A stretch of 64,000 nt of DNA from Apostichopus japonicus (GCF_037975245.1 NC_092566.1:16896001-16960000); one strand, 5' to 3'. Shown: positions 12,201 to 24,809, counted from the first letter of the stretch. The notes: generated by a model not told the origin, from the letters alone. A program made the numbers and translations.

Positions 12201-13812
12201 AATGGTTTGAAACAATTCACAGAAGGAAATGATTGTATTCCATAAATGGTCCTCGCCTTGTGGACAATTTCCGTTCCTTCTTTTTCTGCAACAAATTAAC
12301 AACACAACTAAATTGTTTTTTAACATCTTCGTCTCTTTTTCAGGTGGGCGTTTTTTCCTTCAAACGGATGACATTGGCTCTACAGGTTTGCATGATGCGT
12401 TCCACGCCACAGTCGAGGGTCAAGGATTGTTTCAGGAAAGACCTTTCCAGGTATATACACCTATCACGTACACTGGCAGAGGGTGTCGACAGTCTGGTCA
12501 ACTGGTCCCTTCCGGGGGTGGGGTGGGCGCTAAGATGTTATGTCGTCCAGAGGAGTAATCTAAGGGAAGGGGTGGCCCTTACCCTTTGAGTATGGGGGGG
12601 GTGGGTGTAATGCAGGCTACCTAATTGCATAATGGTGTTATACTTTGCGACTTTGAAACAATGCTGAAGATTTGAGACCGTTTAGCTTGTACCAAACATA
12701 CATGCTATTTAGCTACGTACTGTATACCCTAGGATTTGTGGAATATTCTTCACGACAGTAAGGGGGGGGGCGGAAGTGTGATCCCGTGATCTTATTCAAA
12801 CTATAGTGCAATTCGATAGCCTTGCTTACATATTTCTAATCAGTGGCGGCGCCAAGGGGGGGGGGCTTGGGGGGCTTTAGCCCCCACTGAAGTAGTCAGC
12901 CCCCCATTAGCCCCCCCCCCCCCAAACTGAAATAGGCACAAAAAAAAACCTCATTGAAACAATATAGCCTACCCAAATTTTGTCAGCCATAACGCAGTGC
13001 TACAATGGTCAATGGAAATTTTGATGAATTTTGTTCTCATACGGCAATGTCGTGTGCGTTTCACAAACAGCGTGTATACAGACTAAAACAGGAGTTGTGT
13101 CAGAGAGCGCGATATAATAGTTGAGCAAAGGAATTGGATCTTTCACAGCAGGTAATATTTTAGTGATACGAAAACTGTGAATTGGTATCTTCCATTCTAA
13201 TTTGACTAAAGTTACGCACAAAAAAATGCATATTTTTGGAGAAATTTTCAGGTGACAAAAGCCTCGCTAAATGCCACCATTTTGCATGTAGGCCTTTCCA
13301 GGATTGGGAAAAATTTCAAAAGGGGATCACTCAATCTTGTAAGCCACCCAAAAAATTGGCTCAGCCCCCCCTCCTTAGCCTCCCCAACTAAAAATTCCTG
13401 GCGCCGCCACTGTTTCTAATCTATACTGCAGTATCGGTATTCCAATAGCTAACACCGGCAAAAGGAAGTCTAAAACATGTACAAATTGCCCAATAATTAG
13501 AAAGGAAGACGTGGTTTATAGGTTTAAAGATATCAAATAGATAATTCATGAGGGCTAGGTGTTTTCATGATAGTATAAGTGTTATTATTGAGCGTTCTTA
13601 ATGAGTTTAATTGGTTCGTTATCTCAACAGCTCTTTACGGAATCTATAAGTGCAACAGAAGTTGTAAATGAAACATATGATGTTTTGATAGACAGCTCCA
13701 TAGGACATAGAACAACAATTGAGGTTATTTACTATGAGGAAAATGAGGACACAGGTACGTTCATTGCGTTGAATAAAATTGGATATAATGTATGAGTGTA
13801 TATATGTATTAA

Positions 13813-13911
<99 letters not shown>

Positions 13912-13922
13912 ATATCTATATT

Positions 13923-13953
<31 letters not shown>

Positions 13954-13955
13954 AT

Positions 13956-14026
<71 letters not shown>

Positions 14027-14218
14027 CATAGAGAGAGAGAGAGAGAGAGAGGTGGAGAGTTGGTTGGTTGGCGTCTATCTCGGCGCAGAGTGCTCTATGT
14101 CCCGTGTACAGAGCGGAATATATGTTGTCTGATGATCGCTCAACGCGTGGAACTCTGAGTTACAACTAGTAGTGTTCCACTAGTCTCAACATATTATATA
14201 TCTATATATATATATATA

Positions 14219-14251
<33 letters not shown>

Positions 14252-17200
14252 ATATCTATATATATATATATATATATATATACATACATATTATGTTTCA
14301 CATTTACGAAACAAATGGCGCCCAAGCTTACCTATATACATGAAAAGCTAGCACGCCAATATGTTGAAACTATAGCATGTTGGCGATATGTGCACTACCT
14401 AAGATAAGAAAAAAAAAGAAAAAGCATAAATAGGCGTTACGTGGAAGCTTGCACAATATACATCATGCCTGAACATTACCACAAATTTAAAGTAGTCCTG
14501 AACCCTCCAATATAAGAGTGACTGTGCAAACTTCTTTATCATTACCGCGAAAAGAACCTCTGGCCAAATTCAACTTTGCTGATTTTTTTCACTCTCTCTT
14601 CTTTCATTTTTTCTTTATTACGTCGGAATTTAGTGATTAACATGACTGTCGTGTCACCATCCGGAGATGTCATCACTTCGAACAGTCCAGAATACCGTGA
14701 AGAACGTGAATTTAAATTTATCATTATAGAGATCAATGACACGGCAGAGGTAAATACTACATCTCGTATATAGGCCTATATGTGTAACTAACGATGGCTT
14801 AATAGGGGCATAGGAAAGAAGGTTGACTATTTAAGAGGTAAAAAAAAAATGTTTAACTTTTGACTTTAAATGCCAAAATGTTGAGATACAAAATCATTTG
14901 TTTTTAGATTTGGGGACCCTTCCTCTACCCCCTATTAAGCCACTGTAGTAACTTAACATGAACTTCATTTTTTTTAATTTTCCGTTAGACCAGTTCATTT
15001 TTTTTTCTATAAAAAAAGTTAACAAATCTGGTCTGGTACCATATGCGAAAATTTAGGAAAAACACAACTACGTTGTTCGGATATCCTATGTTTTGTCCGC
15101 AATGGACAATGAAATTAAAACAACGGTACTATACATGTGCACTAAAAGAATATGTAAATATGTGGTGGGGCTATGAAAGAATTGTTTGATAAGTCGTCTC
15201 TCAAACTGTTTCAATTCTTAAAAATAAATTCGTTTCTCATGAATCACCACACAGCCTGGCTGGTGGCATTTTTACTTCGACGAACTGCTCGGAGTATTGG
15301 AGGTCCTTGTCAGTGTTTCGTCAAGACAACCACCCGGAGGCGCTGGAGCAATCACTGCTACCGCAGTGATGAACTCCGCAGTTACGAATGTCGAACAGGG
15401 AGAAAATATGGTCATCTTCTCTGAAGTCAAGCAAGGTTCTTACCCAGTCTTGAGGTGCAACGTTATAGCAACCGTGGAGAGACCCGATGGCGACCCGATT
15501 CAACTGGAACTATTTGACAATGGTGCTGGTAAGTTTACGGAATCGGTGTTGTTCTGCAGTGCCACCGAGCATATGAGAAAATGGTGGCTTCTTGGCGATA
15601 CCAAAAAGTTGGATCAAACTAAATATAACGTCATCGTCTTCGACATTACTACACGAAGTCATTTAGTTTGATGACTTCGTTATCGAATATGTCAAATGGT
15701 AACCTTTGCTTAGATGTTTAGATAAACTAGATGTTGGAGATAATTGGTTTTATCTGCTCAGTTGTTAATAACCAAACAAATAGCGAGAATTCTTAAAGTT
15801 CATGTTTTTCAAGACCAACTCTTAATGCATTGGAATTAGGGCTTAAAGGGACGGAAGGAACCGTCCTATCAGACATAACTTAGTACATGCATGGTAAATG
15901 CTATAGTATACAAATAATGAATGGTTATGAGTGCAATAGTGCAAATATTTCATGAGTTGAAAGATGGAATGTTCCATTCAACTCAGCTGCGCCTCGTTGA
16001 ATGGAACAACATATTATATTAAGATGGGTAAAATGCATTCATGCAACAGATTGTTTTGAACAGACAGGTTTCTCTGCTCTTTACCATTGAAAAAAATTGC
16101 TACCAAAAAAGGATAACCCATGGTTCTATTTCATAGAGTGGATGTTGCATGCAATCAACGAGCAATTGACCAATCAAATGACCAGAATTCATTTAGGTGT
16201 TGTATAATAGAGAATATTCCAATTGTAAGCTTGCTTGAGTATCTATAACGGGTACAACAAAAAGGGCAGTAACTTGCTCACAAAAAGGCATGTTTTTCTT
16301 TATGTGTGTCTTACATACTCCAATAGGAGCTGACTTAACAGCCGGAGATGGAATCTATTCACGGTATTTCACGGAATATGATGGAGAGGGATTTTACGGA
16401 GTTCAGGTCACTGTACACAACGCAGACGAAACGGCTGTGCTTTCAACACAAGGAGAAAACGGGCAGTACTTTTCTCTGGCGCAACCTTACGTGGATCCTT
16501 ATCAACTACTGGACGGAAATATATCTCAAACGGGTAAGTTTAGCACGAAAGAGTGACCAGTAGGTAATCCGTTATAACCCAACGAAATTTGTTTTATTTA
16601 CATTCGCCTAGTGTGATCGCAACGTCTTTGTGTTGTGTAGCCTACTCTAAATTAAAATGACAGTTCTTCAAACTTTCTTATTTAGTATTTTAATTTGGAC
16701 AAAAATAAACCGTTTATCAGAATCTTCTTTTTTTACAAAACTATTTCATTTTTCAGAAAATGATCTTATGCTACTGCCTGGTATGCCACCACCAGCTTTC
16801 AACGAAACCAAAGCTCCACAATTTATGAGGCGCACATCTGGAGGGTCTAACCGAGTACCTTCGGTCCCAACGGGTGATTTTTTGCCCCCCTGTAGAATTC
16901 GAGATCTCCAAGTGTCGACTTCATCGTACAATGACAGTTTAGTAATGTTATCTTTTACAGCTCCAGGGGGTAACCTTGATTTCGGTAAAGGTAAGACCAT
17001 GAAACAAATATTATTACAATAGGAGAAATTATTCTGCCTCGATAATCTCCTTAGTTTTCTTTGTCTCAATTCAGTTCCGTTTATGCTACTGTACTTCTTC
17101 TTGTCTATTTGTAAATTAATTAAGCAGTTACACAAGTTTGTGACTCAAACGAGGTAGCCTTCTGCGCTTTTGACCTCTGACAGTGACACACAGTGCACAG

Positions 17201-18491
17201 TAAACATATGCGCTATTGTGTACATTATGTATATAAATGTGCTCTCACAAGTCAAAAAGTCGCAATTTGTTATTTGCGGGGGCAAAATACAATCAAACAG
17301 AATATTGGTTCAAGAAAACGTCACTCTTTTTTTCATTGGTTGTGCGACTGCCTGTTGTACTTACTACAAATTGCATCTTTCCACGTATGATTTGCAGTAA
17401 GTAGGCTACAATCCCCCCCCCCTACTCTCTCTCCCAACTTTCGAGGTGTAATGAGTAGGAATAAATTGCTTTAGGCTGCCTCATAGACAGTCTAGGTGAC
17501 CCTAAATTTTAGACAATTGCGTTATAGAATTAGCCGTATCATTGTTTTGCTTTCCGTGTTGTATATATTTGATTTCACAAAATGACATTAGTTTGGCTTC
17601 GCAGCGACGGTTTCCCAAAACCATTTTCCAGTAGTCAAGTTTTCTTTCTCCAAATTTCCTGCAGCACATCGGTACAGCATTCAGTCATCACTGAATTTAT
17701 CTCGGGAGACGGCATTTGACATTCAAGAGACGGATATTCTCGAGGGCAACCTAACCATGCCGCAAGAGTACGGAAACAACGAGCAGTTTGTAATAAACGT
17801 CAATTTAGCACCTGAAGAGAAAAGTGTTGCAGTTATGTACTTTGCAATAACAGCCTATGACGAAAACAATAACACTTCGGGATATTCTAATATTGGTCAA
17901 GCTACTTTCAGAAGGTACATACCGGCTTACGTTCCTTTACCATCATCAACGACCGAGACCACAGCATCTATTAGAATAACGACAAGAGGCTACCATGTCA
18001 CCACTGATTCTCCTGGGAAAATTCCAGTCGTTACTATTAAGTATAACTTAGAGGTTATATTGGTGTCATGTTTATCCGCGGGTATTGTGTTGTTTTTATT
18101 AATATTTTTCGGAGTTGCCTGTTTCTCAAATCATCTCATTAATCTTGATGTCAAAGATCAGAATCAACAACTCGGTGTTTCAAGAGAGGATGCACATCAG
18201 GATATGGTAAGTATTCCGACGACTTCATTAGATAAGATCAGTACGGTATCTTCGCGGTCTATCATGATTAGTTTTGATGGTCCAAATATCATATCATCTG
18301 AGATTCACAACGCATCGACTTTGGAAGAGGTTACAGAACTCGACAGTGATTCCTCTAGCTCGTCGTGGCCAGAGGCTACTGCCTGCTATCCCAATTCAAC
18401 ATATGGACAATGTAATCGACAGGTACTATATGTAAGTCCAAAGTATGACCCGAGCTTTGATGCAAACAATATACCAGGGCAGTATTTCTGA
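2821..18491 (+). CDS. Calcium-activated chloride channel regulator (CLCA) family protein, 5'-partial
   Basis: Thirteen exons join in one frame: 2821-2953, 5846-6020, 6701-6833, 8039-8154, 9385-9612, 11831-12023, 12344-12450, 13631-13754, 14634-14749, 15255-15528, 16327-16533, 16757-16990 and 17665-18491 (TGA). All have AG/GT borders and phases match at every joint, giving about 955 residues. Domains in order are a metalloprotease motif [14 protein letters not shown], a Cys-rich segment, a VWA domain, a beta-sandwich region with VKQGSYPVL and GDGIYSRYF, a fibronectin-like region, a membrane segment and a cytoplasmic tail. Known CLCA proteins are secreted or type I membrane proteins that self-cleave; CLCA1 modulates TMEM16A chloride channels through its VWA domain. 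The first exon starts inside a codon (G|GT), so the signal peptide and about 150 residues lie left of the window. Which vertebrate CLCA it matches cannot be said. Confidence 0.93.
3740..3900. repeat. Two poly(G) runs in CLCA intron
   Basis: Near-uninterrupted G runs lie around 3745-3760 and at about 3888-3900. Similar runs recur across the window. They have no coding meaning. Confidence 0.9.
4410..4650. repeat. (TA)n microsatellites in CLCA intron
   Basis: Two long TA runs (about 4410-4512 and 4587-4650) are separated by a GATA/TAGA-rich spacer. Confidence 0.95.
6162..6201. repeat. Short (TA)n microsatellite
   Basis: A TA run preceded by an ACAC stretch in the intron after the second visible CLCA exon. 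Nothing else was recognised between 6202 and 6700. Confidence 0.85.
8039..12023 (+). CDS. CLCA exons encoding the VWA domain
   Basis: Three exons (8039-8154, 9385-9612, 11831-12023) build a von Willebrand A domain. The metal-ion-dependent adhesion site looks complete. [10 protein letters not shown] supplies DxSx[10 protein letters not shown] supplies the Thr and LITDGKD supplies the Asp. The spacing matches CLCA proteins, in which this domain mediates binding to a partner channel. The last intron, 9613-11830, is large because a SINE and a MITE landed in it. Confidence 0.92.
8417..8701. repeat. Imperfect inverted repeat, arms about 125 bp
   Basis: The left arm (8417-8551) and right arm (8580-8701) are reverse complements with scattered differences. 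Shared words include AGTAGCATGTGCTATT, TTTGTACCACAGTA, AACTGGATCGT and TTACAGTAAGAACTG. The loop is about 30 bp. The shape suggests a foldback MITE inside the CLCA intron; no clear target duplication was seen. Confidence 0.75.
10593..10998. mobile_element. Possible nested element with AGGCGTAGG ends
   Basis: AGGCGTAGG at the left and CCTACGCCT at the right are reverse complements, next to G-rich and C-rich runs. No clear target duplication was found, so the borders are tentative. Confidence 0.4.
11544..11664 (+). repeat. 121-nt uninterrupted pyrimidine tract
   Basis: Only C and T occur between these positions on the + strand. The tract lies within the composite MITE, about 170 nt before the CLCA exon at 11831, and could form triplex DNA or act as an unusually long splice polypyrimidine tract. 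Both roles are inference. Confidence 0.9.
12841..13412. mobile_element. hAT-type MITE with 8-bp TSD TTTCTAAT
   Basis: The left end is CAGTGGCGGCGCCAAGG. The right end reversed is CAGTGGCGGCGCCAGG. Perfect 8-bp direct repeats TTTCTAAT lie at 12833-12840 and 13413-13420. An 8-bp duplication with CAGTGGCG-type ends is typical of the hAT superfamily. The 572-bp body has no transposase and carries poly(G) and poly(C) runs near the left end, so it is non-autonomous. It sits in the CLCA intron between exons 12344-12450 and 13631-13754. Confidence 0.88.
13810..14040. repeat. (TAAA)n then (TA)n/(GA)n microsatellites
   Basis: About 25 copies of a TAAA tetranucleotide (13810-13912) are followed by TA runs with a CACACA insert, then GAGA to about 14050. 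Another TA block lies at 14195-14282. All are in the CLCA intron. Confidence 0.95.
14795..14942. mobile_element. Small MITE with TGGCTTAATAGGGG ends
   Basis: TGGCTTAATAGGGG at the left and its exact reverse complement (allowing one extra C) at the right define a 148-bp element 45 bp after a CLCA exon. The similarity extends a few bases inward (GGAAAG/CTTCC). No target duplication was clear. Confidence 0.6.
17665..18491 (+). CDS. CLCA last exon: end of ectodomain, membrane segment, tail
   Basis: The exon continues the fibronectin-like region, then a Thr/Ser-rich stalk and a hydrophobic segment of about 24 residues ([20 protein letters not shown] at its core), then a tail of about 120 residues. 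The tail is Ser- and Asp-rich and ends with Tyr-containing motifs ([10 protein letters not shown] and a final QYF). The membrane segment makes this a type I membrane protein like CLCA2 rather than a purely secreted form. No function for the tail is recognisable. Confidence 0.88.
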
Positions 18492-18897
18492 GCGAGAAAG
18501 CTTTTTCTGGTTTTATTTATCTTGAAACCTTTGCCGTCCAATATGATCTCTATACTTGAAAATTTCCTTGAAGTACAGTTGGCCACAAGGCCTATTAACT
18601 AATTGGCTGTTAATGTTAACGACTCAACAAATTAACAAATCTAAGGCAGGTTGTGTCTCCAATAATGCCCAATCTCTAAAATACTCTCTATACAGTATAT
18701 GCCAAACTTGGTACTGGCGCCAAGGTCTCTAGCTTTAACAAAGTGATTTGTAATGTAATTTAATATAATTTTTCATATAATTATATATAATTTATTTATT
18801 TTTGAGCTGTTTATGTTTAGAGGAAGTAATTGCACACTAGTTATTATGTTACACATTGTAAACACATTTGAAATGAAAGTGTCTTTTGTTTTTTAGA

Positions 18898-18924
18898 GGG
18901 GGGGGGGTTGGGGTGGGGTGGGGT
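18898..18924 (+). promoter_or_regulatory. G-quadruplex motif in CLCA 3' UTR
   Basis: A long G run is followed by TT, GGGG, T, GGGG, T, GGGG on the sense strand. Four runs of four or more G with 1-2 nt loops fit a very stable four-layer quadruplex that could form in the mRNA. Confidence 0.75.
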
Positions 18925-19637
18925 CGGATTTGTTAGTAAACTCAGAAGTCCATATCCAGATTTCATTTTTGCTCAATATCAAAACCTTTTTCTAAAATGT
19001 CTTTTAACAAATGTTCCAGGTATTTGTTCATATAGGCTATGAAGAAAACATAGTGATAGGATGCTTTTTTTCCCTCCCTTCCTCCCCATCTCTTTTTAAA
19101 TCTATTATATATAGATTTTTATCCTTCTATTTTCTAAATGTATTCATTCATTGAGATATATGTTGCCAATTTTCTACATTCCAAACGTCTTTTAATCCTA
19201 TCTTGGCAAGGCCCAAAAAAGTTTCAATTTATCTTTGTTTACCAATATTTATACCTCACGATCCTGTCAATACCGTATATACACTGTATATAATATGACA
19301 ACATATTTAGTTTTATTGCGTTCACTTTAAAAATGAGGGCGACATGCATGTAATTTGTATTGGTTTAACCTGTTCGTGGTCCATTTCTATCTTTTGTGAT
19401 TATCAGTTGTGAGAATAACATGCTCTCGCCATGCATGACAACATCATCGTTTAAAAAAAAAGAAGAAAAAAAAAAGGCAAACCAAAAAAGAACATTCTAG
19501 CTGACGTGCTGGCCTAAGTAAACTTTTTTATTTTTTTGTCCAAATAATTTTAAACACATAAATCTCCACAATGACATTTAACCTTCCTTTGTATGGGGAA
19601 AACATGGTGTAATATTTTATTATGGCATTGCCAATGG

Positions 19638-19643
19638 AATAAA
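19638..19643 (+). terminator. Candidate polyadenylation signal of CLCA
   Basis: AATAAA, 1.15 kb after the stop codon. It is the first canonical signal I could find downstream. In AT-rich DNA this may be chance. Confidence 0.35.
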
Positions 19644-19761
19644 GAATAGCTACACGCATAGATAGTATTGCAGCAATAAATAAATCAACATTAAATGTAT
19701 TATATCTAATATACCACAAAGTGTTAACAAGTTGCGTTGCCATTGTTCTTGCAACTACTAA

Positions 19762-19808
<47 letters not shown>

Positions 19809-20268
19809 CCATAGTATAAAAAGTTCAGTATTTGCAGTATACTGCTCAATACAGCTGCAGAGCTATAGATATAAACACGCTATTCCATAGCGTTGGATCG
19901 CGATGGAATATCGTGTTTATACATATATCTTTATATATAAATATAATATATGTATATATTTATATATAAATATATGTTGCCTAAGATGTATTATATTTCA
20001 TGTACAGTTTTATACCTACTATATATATTTATACAGATATCTGTACATAAAAAGAAAGAAATTATTTACTACTATATATACATGGGCTATGTACATTTTA
20101 ACACGTATATGTATGAGGAAAGAGCAAACCTAATCAACCACTTTTGACATTGCAAATACTTGTGCTTTTGATATATATCACATCTATGCCACTGAACCAA
20201 ATATAACTTGTTCTATTTGGGAAATGGTTTACAAACTAATAACAGATGTCTGTAGTAAGGTCAATGTG

Positions 20269-20365
20269 AGAAAAGGAGTAAAGAGATATTACTCTCTCTA
20301 GTAGTTATGATGACTATATGTCATCATAACCACTGGAGAGAGTTATATCTCTTTAGTCCTTTTCT
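20269..20365. repeat. 97-nt hairpin, 46-bp stem and 5-nt loop
   Basis: The left arm 20269-20314 and right arm 20320-20365 are reverse complements at 42 of 46 positions, with one of the four differences a G-T wobble. The loop is TATAT. It lies alone in the intergenic region between CLCA and the mannosidase. It could be a tiny foldback element or the source of a microRNA-like or endogenous siRNA hairpin RNA. The sequence does not decide strand or expression. Confidence 0.85.
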
Positions 20366-23300
20366 GTGGCAAAATTCATAGTGGCTTTGTGAATTTTGGA
20401 CTTGCTCAAGTCTTCAGTGCAGTTTTCTAATGTACTTAGAACATTATATCTGCCAACAGAACATGTTATCCTATCACTTTGTCTGTAAAATGGTAAAGTA
20501 GTTGGTTAGGTCTGTTTCTTCTTTAAGTTTGTATTGAATAATAACTATCACTGTACTATATTTTAAATGTTTTACTTCATGATCTGAAATATTTCATATA
20601 TCCATTAGAAGAACTTTCTGCATTTGGAATACACAATCAGATGATTTTCTTCATTAGACATTTTCCGTACTCTTTGTGACTTTTTACAAGGAAAGATTTC
20701 TCTTTCATGCATTCAGCCTCGTTAGGGAGTGGTTGGCTTCTAAATTCACCTCCGACTGACTTAGGTATGCGCTTACATGGAAAGGCATCATGGGCCTGTA
20801 GACCTGTGACTTACCAAATTGAATGTTAAAATCCCTGGCTGTCAATGGGTTGGGGGGGGTGGAACCCCTCCCCTGCCTTACCTGGGAAACGCCTCTGCTT
20901 CGTAAAAGTAAATCACACCACACGTACAGTATTTCTCAATAATTACTGAGTCTATAATCCTAGCTCATTTATGTTGTTTATCAACTGAGCTGGAATGACA
21001 TTCTATGGGATGGTTTCAGTCATACCTTCCATAATATTCAGTGAGTTGATATTATTTCCTGCTTTATGATTCCTGTGTCTAATTGTTCATTTGAACCTTC
21101 GGAAATACTTTTCAGCATTTTCAAACCATAAATCGTGCATTTCCCCCTAGGCATACAAAAACATGTAGTAGTTTGCAAAATGCATGCAAAATCCCTGCAA
21201 ACATTTTCTTAACAACTGACATGAAAATCTACCAATCATGATTAAAATGGGATGAATAGCCCACATTGAACTGGTCTAGGCCTACGTAGTTACTAGCATT
21301 ATTTACGAAAATCAAATCAATCAAATACTGATACAGTACCAATTACGATATCAATATCAGCAGGCCTTGGCAAAATGTATTGGAATTGATTTGACTACAA
21401 ATCTAATCGCCAAAAAGTAATTTATTGCCACTAACAATGGTACGTTGTAATCTCTGTAAACTACCGGTTTATATATAGGCCTACAATGTTAATACAAGTT
21501 GTTAGGCAACAATACTTCAAAATTACCCTAAGGGTATAAATTTAAGCTAGGCCTAACTGCTATGTTAGGCTAGTTACACTAACACTAACAGTAACAAAAA
21601 CATTGGGCATCTCTTGAAATATTTATGGCAATGCTCAATTTGAACTTCAGGAACGAAAGGAAACTGACCATAAAACCGTAAAGGCATGTGGATGAATCAC
21701 TAACCTAATGACTGCACTTTGACTAAACAAATTCAAACGAAAATCGCCAAGGCCATACCGTACGTCATCGCCACTGTACGAATGCAGTTAGGCCTCTGCT
21801 AACATAACTAAGCTTAACGCTAGGTAAGGCAAAGTACATCATAAGATCGATGTTCAACAATCTTTTCTGCATTGGAATCGATGAGTACTTGTCACATTTT
21901 GAAACTTACCTTACATCCTATTCAATGACAAAGTCCTCAAGCTCCAACACTATTCTCTGTTCTAAATGGAAATATAACGTTCCGTTGAGCTTTTTTCCTA
22001 AACTGAAATTAAAGCTCTGTGAAGTTTGTAAACAACAACCACTGTCACAAAACCGCCCATATGTATAGCACATGCACAGGGTTCACCATTCTACACGGTT
22101 AGTTCCCATTGAGATTGATCGTTGACAAAATTTAGATTACAATTTTAACTTGCTTTCAAGTTCACCACGAACTGCTAATTTAAACAATGTTATGATAAAC
22201 AATTAGCATGGTTATTGAAGTGATTCTAAGGGCCAAATGATGTCGGTTCATGATTGTTTTTGTACTTAATGTTGTACTAGTTGGCGCCTCTAGATCGACC
22301 CCCATCCCCCAATGTTTTGCAAATAGCGTTTGTTGACAAATCGCAATTAGAAGTGCCATGTAGTATAAGAAAGCCCCTTGTGACAAAAATGAATTTGGGA
22401 CCACTGCACAAACTTCTTTCTAGGATTAAGGATCGAGTCTTAATTGACACAACCTTGATCACAATCTTCATTTAGGGTCACCGTGTTAAGTTATTTGAGA
22501 TAACTAATTCATGTATCGGTGACTTGCAGACTTCTGACACTACGATCGACATACATGTAGTGGGTCAATGCCTAACTTCATCACAATATTCAAGATATCA
22601 CACACTTATGCAAAAAGCTGTAAAGTGAGAGAGAGAGAAAAAAAGAAAAAGAACATACAAGATAATGCATTTGACTTAGAGTCCTTGGGTGGACTTTTAT
22701 TTAACAAAATTCATACTAACATACTTAACTTTTACAAAATCAAGTCTTTTACCAAAACCTTTTGCACATATTATCAAGAAAAGGAAACCAATGAGTGAAT
22801 AAAGAGGAATGAAAAATGAAATGAAAGCTGTTCAATTTTAATTTAATACAAGAATACGAAGGAAGCTACCACTCCCAGAAATAGCAATTTGATATCACCA
22901 ATGCATACCCCACCAAGTCCTCCCAAGTGACTGCATTTGATATGCTGATTTGCACGTCAAGACTTGCATTGGTCATTGAACCTTACCTAACTTAAACAAT
23001 TTTACAACCAGCTTACCCAATTAAATGTCAAACACATTTTCTTTCTTTCTATCTTTTGACTAATTGTGCAATTGAAAGTTAAGCAAAATAAGCATAAACC
23101 ACTAAGCAAAACATTATTGACCTTCTTGATCATAATTTTGTAGTTTCGATGATTTAATAATAAAAACAAAATGACTTTAATGTACAAGCTTTTCTCGATA
23201 GCAATTTAAGATTCAATTGCAATGTCAGAGGTTAGCATCACTAAGACTTATTTAAAGAGCAAAATATTTGTAATGAAAAAAAAAAATTCTGATTATCAAG

Positions 23301-24809
23301 TTTTTTTCATGGGTTCCATATAGTTTAGTGCTGTTCTAGTTAGGGTCTTGTATTTATATAAACAGTCACTACCCTGGGGCACTGCAGGACACCAAATTCA
23401 TGTGCCCATGGGTGAGGGGGGCATGGGGACTTTAGGGTGTGGCCGTAATCTGTTATCTCTACTATTCTACTAGTTACTTGACAGGTCCCCATGGGGTGAT
23501 GAGAGACATTTGAGATTTGCCTAGCCCAAGCCCCAAGGACAAATTGTAATGGACAAGGACAAATTAACTTGTCCTTGGGGACAAGTTTGTCCCCAAGGAC
23601 AAACTTGAAATAATTTGCCTCTCTCTGTTGAAATTACTTTCAAACCAAACACAAAGCTTTAACCAGATGTTGGTAACATGTTCAAACAAAATCTTCCTTT
23701 CAAACAAAATTATTCAGTCCAAGCTCTCAGACCATTTCATGTGATTCCAACCCCAACAGGTGATAAAGTCTACCAGTATCTTAATCATTTTGGTGTCCTA
23801 TACAGTATCTTAAAGATTCATGAATACCGCATTATTTATTTATATTTTATTATTAATAGCAAATTTATTGAAGAAGTGTTAGTGCTAGATAAATTCCTAT
23901 GTCATAAGTCTAAAATACTTGAATAACATGCATGGTAACTCTGTGTCTGGTGGACCTTTTAATATTACAAAACACATCCTGAAATCGAATCATGATCAGA
24001 CGAGCTGGTAATTTATGCTAACCGCAAAACCAAGTATACCTTCATCTGAAAAATACAGACAGAAACTATCTCAGTAACTTGATTGTAACTTGACGAGAGA
24101 TGAGGAATAATCAAAATTCAGTCAAACCCTCACTTTCGTGAATATGTTTTACTACAAAGCACTTGCAAAGTTTGAGATTAGATTAGATTAATGAAATTGG
24201 GATAAATGTCAGTTACAAAGCCCCCCCCCCCCAAAAAAAAATAATAGTAAAAAGTTAATATACAAAAGACCCTGTTCATGGTGACACTTTTCAACAAAAT
24301 GTTGCTACATTTTACAAAACATCTCTGAGCTTTTCTGTACTTGCCATCTTCCTGACTTAATGTTGCAAAGTAAAATGTGAAAAGGTAATTCAATCAAGAA
24401 GTATTTCAGATTTATACAGAAATAGTGCAATTCTCATTTGGTAATGATCCACATCAATATTTTATATCAAGTTGAAGAAAAACACTGGATTAACAAAGTG
24501 ACAAAAATCCAAGGAAATTAGAAATTGTCTGGGAATAAGATAAAGAGTAACACAGGTTTGAGGCATTTCAGTTCTAGAGCTTAATTTCATAGTTCTGGTT
24601 AGATATATTTAGTACATGTTGAAGGTGTGCCTCTCCTTCACTGAGAAAGTATTCATTCTATCAAATTCCCCCCCCCCCCCAAAAAAAAATATTCATAGAG
24701 AGGACGGCCTGATGGAGATAATGAATCCTTAAAAAATCCTTAAAAAAATCAATAAAAAAAAATCAACAAGCTGTTTACACGATTCCATTTAGTTCAGAAA
24801 GACACATTT
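20366..24809. other. Intergenic region, tail-to-tail
   Basis: It separates the CLCA 3' end from the mannosidase stop codon. No gene is supported, and the short reading frames are shadows. It holds the palindrome at 23569-23602 and poly(C) runs near 24222 and 24667. The nearest AATAAA on the minus strand downstream of the mannosidase lies around 23835-23875, a possible end of that transcript. Confidence 0.6.
23569..23602. repeat. Perfect palindrome, 16-bp arms, 2-nt spacer
   Basis: TTGTCCTTGGGGACAA, then GT, then TTGTCCCCAAGGACAA. Each arm also contains a shorter internal palindrome, and further copies of AAGGACAAA lie just upstream (23535-23562). Confidence 0.85.

Larger units (their letters stand above)
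18492..20268 (+). other. CLCA 3' untranslated and flanking region
   Basis: No further coding is recognised. A G-quadruplex motif lies at 18898-18924. The first clear AATAAA on the + strand is at 19638-19643, with another near 19677, so the transcript may end around 19.7 kb. A short TA run lies at about 19762-19801. Confidence 0.5.

Noticed and set aside
22180..22798. Overlapping short reading frames as a small gene in the intergenic region
   Set aside because: No recognisable domain, no splice pattern, and frames on both strands overlap as in random AT-rich sequence.
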